The position numbers and the translations under genes are program-made. Under the pieces are notes generated by a model. That model was not told the DNA's origin and did no database searches. It saw nothing but the letters and a program-made list of their open reading frames with translations. From positions 155,082 to 219,081 of the forward strand of contig JAHCBC010000007.1 of NCBI GenBank assembly GCA_019634595.1: 64,000 bases of DNA. The letters run 5' to 3'. Position 1 is the stretch's first letter. Every line of letters begins with the position of its first letter. The stretch is from Akkermansiaceae bacterium. Its GTDB lineage: Bacteria > Verrucomicrobiota > Verrucomicrobiia > Verrucomicrobiales > Akkermansiaceae. Positions 57,767 through 64,000 of the stretch are shown here, in pieces.

Positions 57767-60654
57767 ACGCGTCCGGGGCGGCATCCAGCGCGGGATTTCC
57801 CGCGGCGGCCCTCGATGCGGGGGCATTCCTCACACGGCACCCGGAACTGGCGGTGTGGTGCATGGGCGCGGTGAAGTCATCCGTGATCGTGCTGATGGTC
57901 CTGATCCTCGCCGCCCTTTTCCGCGGAGGCTCCGCCGTCGCGCGCTGCTGGATCCTGCGGCTCGCGCTCCCCGCGTTGCTGCTGACGGCGCTGTGGCCGT
58001 TCGGCTCCGGCAGACTGCCGGTGCTGTCCGTCCATGTGGCGGTTCCTGCCGTAACCGCTGGGGAAGTGGTGCGGGCGGACATCCCCGTGATCCCGCCGGA
58101 AGCGGGGATGGAGGATCACATCCCCGAGGGGATGGACTCTCCCGCAGAGTTCGTGATGCCGCAGGAGGTGCCGGTGATCCCGGAAATGGAGGAGGCGGGC
58201 GCTTTCCCCGACACCGCTTCACCACCAGCCGCAGGGCTCCCGGCCATCACGGCACCGTCTCGGAACAGCGTGTCCGGCTGGCTGGAAGCCCACCTTCTTT
58301 CCCTGTGGTCCGGCGGTGCGGCGTTGGTCGCGCTCTGGCTGGTGTTCCGGAATCTCACCGGCCTGCTCTGGCTGCACCGCCGTGGAGAACCGGCGGACGG
58401 AATGATGGCCGGCATTGGCGACCGCCTGACGGACTCCCTGCGGATGCGGCGTGCCATTTACCGCCGGGTGCCGGGCCTTGCCAGCCCGTTGCTCACCGGT
58501 TGGTTCCGCGCGCGGCTCTGGCTGCCGGAAGGGATGTCCGCCATGCCGGAAAGCCAGATCCGGGCGATCCTCCGCCATGAGCTGGCCCACCACCGCCGCA
58601 GGGACCTGTGGTGGCAGATGCTGGCATCCGCCGCGTGTGCCATCTGGTGGTGGAATCCCGCCGTATGGAGCCTGGGGAAACGGCTGCGCCATGAGGCGGA
58701 ACTGGCGGCGGATGAAGCCGTCGTCTCCGGTGGCGGGGCCGCCGCGGACTACGCGGAACTGCTCGTCCGCGTGGCCAGTGGCTGGACGGCGGGGGATGCC
58801 CGGGCCATGCGCCGCACCGGCGTGCCAATGATGGGCTCCTCCGCCATCGAGCGCCGCGTCCGCGCCATCCTCGCGGAGAATCCTTTCCGCAACCGCATGG
58901 GCCGGGCCGCCGGGGTGGCGGTGGCATTCATCGCCCTGATGGGGGCTGGCATCGCCTCCCTGACCGCCGTCGCCCGGCCTGCAGAGAGCCCGCTGGTGAA
59001 GGCGGAAGACGCTTGGGACGTGGAACCTGAAGGAACCCTGGATGTGACAAGGGAGTTGGTTGAGCGGTTGAGGTCGCCGCAGTGGGGGCCGCCGGACTAC
59101 CTCGATCCGCCCGGAACGGATTTCGGAAGGGAATTCGAACGCCTCCTTTCCGAACGCCTCCATTCCAGGCCGATGGATCTCAGTGATCTGGACGAACGGC
59201 AACGCCTGATGACGGACTACTATCTCAATGGTAGATACGTGGGGTCCGAAGCCGCGGATCTGATCCGCCCCCGGGTCAAAGTCATCACGCGGGAAGGCCC
59301 GCAGCCAAAGGAGGCGAGGATCCGCTTCATCCATGCGCGGACCGGCCAGCCCGTGCCGGGACTGAAATTTCATCTCGGTTTCAATGGTGGGCGCCCGTCC
59401 CAAGTGGCAGCGGATGGTGATGGGCGCTACGTTTTCACCCCGTCGCCGGAAACACTCGAGAAGGAATCCACGCCGGAGCGCATCGGATGGGCAGGCACCG
59501 AACGGCTTGGCATCCTGGTCACGGACTCCGGATTTGTCCTGGATCAGGTGGACACCTTGCGTCACTCATGGGATCGGGAAATCGAGGTGCGGGTGGAGCC
59601 GGCCCGGTCCATTTCCGGCCGGGTGGCCGGGGAGGATGGACAGCCGGTGGCGGGCGCCACGGTCAGGACGCATGGACCCTTGTCCGACTATGTGTTGATG
59701 GCCCGGCTCCCGCGCCCGTCCGGCACGAAGACGGATGATGACGGACGCTGGAGACTGGAGGGATTTCCGGAGGATCTCGGCAAGCTGGGTCTGGAGATAT
59801 CCCACCCGGCCTATCTGGCATTCCGGGGCGGGGCGGCTTCCGTCCCCGGTGGAGCGGAGGCTCTCAGGAACGGCACCGCCACCGTGGTCCTGAAAAACGG
59901 GCCGCGCATCCATGGCCGGGTGGTGGATGGGAATGGCAGGCCGGTCCATGGCGCCCGCATCAACCCGCGTGCCACAAGCTCTCCGCGGGGTGCGATCACT
60001 GACGGCGACGGCAGATTCGTCCTCACAGGGCTGCGGGGAAAATACGCGCTGCTCACCATCGAGGCCGACGGATTCAGCCCATCGCAGGAAGGAGTCATGA
60101 TGGGCGGGGAGAAGGAGCACGTTTTCACCCTCTCCCCGCCAACCCTGTTCCGGGGACGTGTGGTGCGGGAGGATGGACGTCCGGATGCCGGGGTGGAGGT
60201 CCGGGTGGAGCTGTGGCGGAACCAGCGGACGCTGGGCTACCGCACCCGCACGGATGAGGACGGTCGCTTCACCTGGGACAGCGCGCCGCCGGAGCCATTC
60301 ACGTTCAACATCGGCGAAGGGGAGTGGATCATGTCCGGCTATCCCATCGCCAGGCCAGATGAGGAAGCGGTGATCGTCATGAAGCCCGCCCTCCGCATCA
60401 AGGCCACCGCCGTGGACGATGCCACCGGGGAGCCGGTCAGGAACTTCCGCGTCACCCCTGTCACTGCCAACCCATGGGTGTACCGGGATACCCTGGCATC
60501 ACTCGGCGGAAAGCTGGAGTGGGAGAGCTACCGGTTCGACCGCGAAGGGATCCGTTTCCGCGTCGAGGCGGATGGTTTCGAGTCACTGTTCACAGACGCG
60601 CACCCCACCCGCCAGCAGAAGGTGGAGGTAGTCTGGCGGCTGAAGAGGAAGTAA
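57763..60654 (+). CDS. BlaR1-like M56 membrane peptidase with carboxypeptidase-regulatory-like repeats
   Basis: 963 aa from the ATG at 57763. Membrane helices flank an M56 zinc peptidase: RHELAHHRRRDLWWQ puts HELAH at 272-276 and ELAADEAVV supplies the third ligand. After a last TM (VAVAFIALMGAGIASLTAVA) the sensor part is not a penicillin-binding domain but about five beta-sandwich repeats like CarboxypepD_reg (ISGRVAGEDGQPVAGATV, IHGRVVDGNGRPVHGARI, FRGRVVREDGRPDAGVEV). It presumably senses an extracellular carbohydrate or protein and cleaves the BlaI partner. The ligand is unknown. Confidence 0.88.
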   Translation: MNASGAASSAGFPAAALDAGAFLTRHPELAVWCMGAVKSSVIVLMVLILAALFRGGSAVARCWILRLALPALLLTALWPFGSGRLPVLSVHVAVPAVTAGEVVRADIPVIPPEAGMEDHIPEGMDSPAEFVMPQEVPVIPEMEEAGAFPDTASPPAAGLPAITAPSRNSVSGWLEAHLLSLWSGGAALVALWLVFRNLTGLLWLHRRGEPADGMMAGIGDRLTDSLRMRRAIYRRVPGLASPLLTGWFRARLWLPEGMSAMPESQIRAILRHELAHHRRRDLWWQMLASAACAIWWWNPAVWSLGKRLRHEAELAADEAVVSGGGAAADYAELLVRVASGWTAGDARAMRRTGVPMMGSSAIERRVRAILAENPFRNRMGRAAGVAVAFIALMGAGIASLTAVARPAESPLVKAEDAWDVEPEGTLDVTRELVERLRSPQWGPPDYLDPPGTDFGREFERLLSERLHSRPMDLSDLDERQRLMTDYYLNGRYVGSEAADLIRPRVKVITREGPQPKEARIRFIHARTGQPVPGLKFHLGFNGGRPSQVAADGDGRYVFTPSPETLEKESTPERIGWAGTERLGILVTDSGFVLDQVDTLRHSWDREIEVRVEPARSISGRVAGEDGQPVAGATVRTHGPLSDYVLMARLPRPSGTKTDDDGRWRLEGFPEDLGKLGLEISHPAYLAFRGGAASVPGGAEALRNGTATVVLKNGPRIHGRVVDGNGRPVHGARINPRATSSPRGAITDGDGRFVLTGLRGKYALLTIEADGFSPSQEGVMMGGEKEHVFTLSPPTLFRGRVVREDGRPDAGVEVRVELWRNQRTLGYRTRTDEDGRFTWDSAPPEPFTFNIGEGEWIMSGYPIARPDEEAVIVMKPALRIKATAVDDATGEPVRNFRVTPVTANPWVYRDTLASLGGKLEWESYRFDREGIRFRVEADGFESLFTDAHPTRQQKVEVVWRLKRK

Positions 60655-60662
60655 GGAGGTGC

Positions 60663-61206
60663 GACATGGCGGCAGAGCTGCTATGTCCGCTGCGCTTCTA
60701 TTGTTGTCCGCCGACGGCATTGGCGGAATAAAGTGAAGGGTGGAGCTGTCCCGCGATGCTTTTGCTATGGGTTCCCATTGCAGCCGAGTAAGGAGGGTGG
60801 ACACTCCTGTCCACCGACGGCATTGGCGGAACCAAGAGAAGGGCGGATCGATCCCGGGATGCCTTTGCTATGGGTTCCGGTTGCAGCCGAGTAAGGAGGG
60901 TGGACATTGCGGCAGAGCCGCTATGTCCACTTCGCTCCCATTCCTGTCCACCGATGGCATTGGCGAAATAAAGTGAAAGGCGGAGCTATCCCGGGATGCC
61001 TTTGCTATGGGTTCCCGTTGCAGCCGGAGGACAGGAGTGTCCTCCCTCCTTACTGAGAGCAGGCGGAGAAGAGTAAGGAGGTGCGACATGGCGGCAGAGC
61101 TGCTATGTCCACCGACGGCATTGGCGAAATAAAGTGAAAGGCGGAGCTATCCCGCGATGCTTTTGCTATGGGTTCCCATTGCTGCCGGAGGACAGGAGTG
61201 TCCTCC
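60663..61206. repeat. Array of intergenic repeats (four core copies)
   Basis: Core A, about 71 bp (GGCATTGGCG...CTATGGGTTCC...GC-GCCG), occurs at 60716-60786, 60819-60889, 60956-61026 and 61117-61187. Hairpin B (GACATNGCGGC-AGA-GCYGCTATGTC) is at 60663-60687, 60903-60927 and 61085-61109. Hairpin C is at 60796-60815 (GGTGGACACTCCTGTCCACC), 61026-61045 and 61187-61206 (GGAGGACAGGAGTGTCCTCC). Stem changes are compensated (GGT/ACC against GGA/TCC). The array fills the 569 bp between blaR1 and sdhA. Confidence 0.9.
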
Positions 61207-61223
61207 CTCCTTACTGCGCGGGA

Positions 61224-63200
61224 TCACGCGTAGCTGCGGATGGACGCCTTCACGGATTCATAGACGAGCGGCTCCTTGTGGAGCGTCGGGGCCTTGCCGT
61301 CGCCGTTGTATTCCCAGGCGGAGACGTGGGAGAACAGGTCGTCGTGGCGCTTCGCTTCACCGGCTTGCGTCTTGCCGGCCTGGACGTCGGGATCGGCGTC
61401 GGTGAACTGGTGCTCGGCGCGGAAGTGGCCACCGCAGGATTCCTCGCGGTCGCGGGCGTCGTAGCACATCAGTTCGCCGAACTCGAGGAAGTCGGCGACG
61501 CGGCCCGCTTTCTCCAGCTCCATGTTGGCGATGTCGCCGGAGCCGGGGATGCGGACGTTCTGCCAGAACTCCTCGCGGATCTGCGGGATCTTCGCGATCG
61601 CTTCGGTGAGGCCCTCGCGGGAGCGCTCCATGCCGCACTTGTTCCACATGACCAGGCCGAGTTCCTTGTGGAAAGAATCGACGGTGCGCTTTCCGTTGAC
61701 GTTGAGAAGCTTGTTGATGCGCTCCTTCGTTTCCGCCTCCGTGGCCTTGAACTCGGGCATCTCCGTGTTGAAGGTGCCGGGCTTCTGGGTGGCCAGGTAG
61801 TTGGCGATGGTGGTGGGGATGACGAAGTAGCCGTCCGCCAGGCCCTGCATGAGGGCGGATGCCCCAAGGCGGTTCGCGCCGTGGTCGGAGAAGTTCGCCT
61901 CACCCAGCACGTGCAGGCCGGGGATGTTGGACATCAGGTTGTAGTCCACCCACAGGCCGCCCATGGTGTAGTGGACGGCGGGGTAGATCATCATTGGCTG
62001 CTGGTAGGGGTCCTCACCGACGATCTTGTCATACATCTGGAAGAGGTTGCCGTAGCGGGCGCGGATGGTCGGCTCGCCGAGGCGGGCGGTCGCATCGCGG
62101 AAGTCGAGATAGACACCCAGGCCGGTGCCGGCGACGCCGCGGCCGTCGTCACAGGCTTCCTTCGCGGCGCGGGAGGAAATGTCGCGCGGCGCGAGGTTGC
62201 CGAAGGAAGGATACTTCCGCTCCAGGAAGTAGTCGCGGTCGTCCTCCGCCACTTCGGATGGCTTCAGCTTGCCCTCGCGGATCTTCGCAGCGATCTCGCG
62301 GGACTTCGGCGCCCACACGCGGCCGTCGTTCCGCAGGGACTCCGACATCAGGGTGAGCTTCGACTGGTAGTCGCCGCTGACCGGGATGCAGGTCGGGTGG
62401 ATCTGGGTGTAGCACGGGTTGGCGAAGAGGGCGCCGCGGCGTGCGGCCCGCCACGCGGCGGTCACGTTGCAGCCCATCGCGTTGGTGGAGAGGAAGAAGA
62501 CGTTGCCGTAGCCGCCGGTGGCCAGGATGACGGCATCCGCCGCATGGGTGGAGATCTTCCCGGTGTTCAGGTCACGGGTGACGATGCCCTTGGCATGGCC
62601 GTCCACCAGCACCAGGTCCAGCATCTCCGTGCGCGGGAACATCTTCACCCCGCCTTTCTGGATCTCCTTTTCCAGCGCCTGATAGCAGCCGATGAGGAGC
62701 TGCTGTCCGGTCTGGCCGCGGGCGTAGAAGGTCCGGGAAACCTGCGCGCCGCCGAAGGAGCGGTTGTCCAGCAGGCCGCCGTATTCGCGGGCAAAGGGGA
62801 CGCCCTGCGCCACACATTGGTCGATGATGGCGTTGGAAACCTCCGCCAGACGATACACGTTCGCCTCACGGGCGCGGAAGTCGCCGCCCTTGATGGTGTC
62901 ATAGAACAGGCGGCGCACGGAGTCACCGTCGTTGCGGTAGTTTTTCGCGGCGTTGATCCCGCCCTGCGCGGCGATGGAGTGCGCCCGGCGCGGGGAGTCC
63001 TGGTAGCAGAAGCATTTCACCTGGTAGCCCAGCTCCGCCAGCGTCGCCGCGGCGGCCCCACCCGCCAGACCGGAACCGACCACGATGACCGAAAACTTCC
63101 GTTTGTTGGCCGGGTTGATGAGCTTCGAGTCCATCTTGTGCTTGGACCATTTCTGCTCAAGCGGGCCGGATGGGATCTTGCTGTCCAATACGAAAGACAT
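61224..63200 (-). CDS. sdhA: Succinate dehydrogenase/fumarate reductase flavoprotein subunit
   Basis: 658 aa. The FAD-binding motif VVGSGLAGGAAAATLAELG, the covalent-FAD His region RAHSIAAQGGINAAKNYRND, and catalytic HPTCIPVSGDYQ and GLHVLGEANFSDHGANRLGA are all present. The length and inserts match the Bacteroidetes/epsilon-type (type B) enzyme used with a single fused cytochrome b. It lies 140 bp downstream of sdhC. No sdhB follows; the next 569 bp are repeats and the next gene is on the other strand. Confidence 0.95.
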   Translation of the reverse strand: MSFVLDSKIPSGPLEQKWSKHKMDSKLINPANKRKFSVIVVGSGLAGGAAAATLAELGYQVKCFCYQDSPRRAHSIAAQGGINAAKNYRNDGDSVRRLFYDTIKGGDFRAREANVYRLAEVSNAIIDQCVAQGVPFAREYGGLLDNRSFGGAQVSRTFYARGQTGQQLLIGCYQALEKEIQKGGVKMFPRTEMLDLVLVDGHAKGIVTRDLNTGKISTHAADAVILATGGYGNVFFLSTNAMGCNVTAAWRAARRGALFANPCYTQIHPTCIPVSGDYQSKLTLMSESLRNDGRVWAPKSREIAAKIREGKLKPSEVAEDDRDYFLERKYPSFGNLAPRDISSRAAKEACDDGRGVAGTGLGVYLDFRDATARLGEPTIRARYGNLFQMYDKIVGEDPYQQPMMIYPAVHYTMGGLWVDYNLMSNIPGLHVLGEANFSDHGANRLGASALMQGLADGYFVIPTTIANYLATQKPGTFNTEMPEFKATEAETKERINKLLNVNGKRTVDSFHKELGLVMWNKCGMERSREGLTEAIAKIPQIREEFWQNVRIPGSGDIANMELEKAGRVADFLEFGELMCYDARDREESCGGHFRAEHQFTDADPDVQAGKTQAGEAKRHDDLFSHVSAWEYNGDGKAPTLHKEPLVYESVKASIRSYA

Positions 63201-63232
63201 GATGGGAGAGGTGGGAGTGGTGGAGAGGGTAG

Positions 63233-63345
63233 CGAATCTCGTGAGAGATTCGGCGGGGACGGGCGGAAATTTCTTGGAAAGGTGGTGTCGCGGGATGATG
63301 GCGGATCTTTTCAGCCGAAGCTCTCACGAGATTCGCTGCTTCATC
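63233..63345. repeat. Pair of inverted repeats between sdhC and sdhA
   Basis: CGAATCTC-GTGA-GAGATTCG (about 63233-63252) is a perfect 8-bp hairpin, and the inverse text AGCTCTCACGAGATTCGCTG occurs again at about 63322-63341, next to the sdhC stop. They might balance sdhC and sdhA expression by processing or attenuation; only the pairing is seen. Confidence 0.5.
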
Positions 63346-64000
63346 TGCCGAATTTGAAGACGAGAATGGCGACCGGGATCGAAACGAAGCCGAGCCAGAT
63401 CACCGCGCTGTAGGCCCAGGAAAACTGCTCGATGAGCGGGCGGGCCTTCTTCGAGTTGAAACCGAGGGTCTGGAAGATGGAAGCGACGCCGTGGCCGAGG
63501 TGGGAGCACAGCACCGACATGGCGATGACGTAGAAAATGGCGACCCACCAGACGGAGAAGCCGTCGATGACCATCTTCCAGGCATCATGGCGGGCTTCGC
63601 CGGTCTTCGCGAGGTAGGCGGCATCCGTGTAGAGCGCCGGGTTTGCATACTCATTCCCCACGCGGATGGTGTAGTGCATCAGGTGGTAGATGATGAAGAA
63701 GAGGATGGTCAGGCCCGTCCAGATCATGATCCGGGAGGACTTCGTCGCCTTGATGGTCGCCTGGAACTCGTAGGGCTTCCGCGCGGCCTTGTTCTGGCGG
63801 GTGAGGGCGATGGTCGCCACCACATGGAGGACGACCGCGCCGAGCAGGCCGATGCGGGCGATCCAGATGCCCGCACCGTGCAGGGCGTGGTGCAGGAACT
63901 GCGCGTAGTCGTTGAACGCCTCACGGCCCGCGAACACCAGCAGGTTGCCGGTCATGTGGCCGAAAAGGAACAAAACAAGGGCGATCCCAGTGACGGCGAC
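63341..64000 (-). CDS. sdhC: Succinate dehydrogenase cytochrome b subunit, 5' end outside window
   Basis: At least 219 aa in the window; the frame is open to the right edge (reading VAVTGIALVLFLFGHMTGN), so the start lies outside. Five membrane segments and histidines in FGHMTGNLLVF, FLHHALHGAG, YHLMHYT and CSHLGHGVASIFQ fit the di-heme cytochrome b of type B succinate:quinone reductases. First gene of the sdhC-sdhA unit. Confidence 0.9.
   Translation of the reverse strand, partial: VAVTGIALVLFLFGHMTGNLLVFAGREAFNDYAQFLHHALHGAGIWIARIGLLGAVVLHVVATIALTRQNKAARKPYEFQATIKATKSSRIMIWTGLTILFFIIYHLMHYTIRVGNEYANPALYTDAAYLAKTGEARHDAWKMVIDGFSVWWVAIFYVIAMSVLCSHLGHGVASIFQTLGFNSKKARPLIEQFSWAYSAVIWLGFVSIPVAILVFKFGR

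Noticed and set aside
58219..59565. 448-codon minus-strand open frame
   Set aside because: Antisense to the M56 peptidase gene with its intact HELAH motif; no recognisable protein features.
61134..63413. 759-codon plus-strand open frame
   Set aside because: Exactly antisense to sdhA, Val/Gly/Ala/Arg-rich with no domain; a shadow caused by GC-biased codon use.

Overview
The window looks like a chromosomal piece of a GC-rich Verrucomicrobiota bacterium, probably close to Luteolibacter or Haloferula. The evidence is a Planctomycetes/Verrucomicrobia-type trio (DUF1552 protein, PEP-CTERM-like protein, DUF1592-type cytochrome), a Bacteroidetes-like type B succinate dehydrogenase, BlaI/BlaR1-type pairs, and a large family of unannotated exported helical proteins. 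The genus is inference; the gene content is read from the sequence.

Layout. (1) 1-6675, minus strand: a type I-C CRISPR-Cas operon cas3-cas5c-cas8c-cas7-cas4-cas1, with cas1 cut by the window edge and no array inside the window. (2) 6855-8331: three small membrane/zinc-ribbon genes joined by ATGA overlaps, of unknown function. (3) 8341-9214: a helical-repeat pseudogene split by a transposase fragment. (4) 9308-11790: an arsenic operon (arsR, DUF6428 gene, aquaporin, two arsC-like genes) with a double operator and no efflux pump. (5) 11800-23829: eight further helical-repeat proteins with recurring (D/N)P..A..W motifs, interrupted by a small membrane gene and a BlaI gene with a gutted BlaR1. 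(6) 23950-33761: envelope glycosylation genes resembling the logic of the arn/pmr system (two ArnT-like transferases, two GT2 enzymes, VTT-domain protein, GtrA, YdjC-type deacetylase) with an OmpR/histidine kinase pair. Between the two halves lie a frameshifted EamA transporter and a decayed copy of the response regulator.

(7) 33765-41805: a metal-resistance block: a DUF305 stump, a multicopper oxidase fused to a short CopB-like barrel, a MerR regulator with a clear operator, a copper P-type ATPase, a methyltransferase, and an anti-sigma/sensor/ECF-sigma trio in the cnrYXH order. (8) 42168-49212, minus strand: an accessory island with a WGR-DNA ligase, a Ycf46-like AAA ATPase, a Ycf35-like DUF1257 protein, DUF2997, DUF3150 and a Cas4-like PD-(D/E)XK nuclease. 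Its transcription units are separated by GC hairpins followed by a shared pyrimidine/CATTTC leader motif without Shine-Dalgarno sequences. (9) 49475-51333: a GYF/zinc-ribbon membrane gene pair, an XRE regulator and the 5' half of a tRNA-Met-like gene, which may mark an old integration boundary. (10) 51592-56449: DUF1552, PEP-CTERM-like and DUF1592-type genes. (11) 56556-61206: a BlaI/BlaR1 pair with its own operator pair, flanked on both sides by copies of one intergenic repeat containing covarying hairpins. (12) 61224-64000: sdhA and a partial sdhC; no sdhB follows sdhA.

The most interesting unexplained material is the leader-punctuated Ycf46/Ycf35/ligase/nuclease island, the helical-repeat family, and the covarying intergenic repeat. 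Several genes carry single lesions (29.4 kb, 47.83 kb, 47.98 kb) that could be real decay or assembly error.
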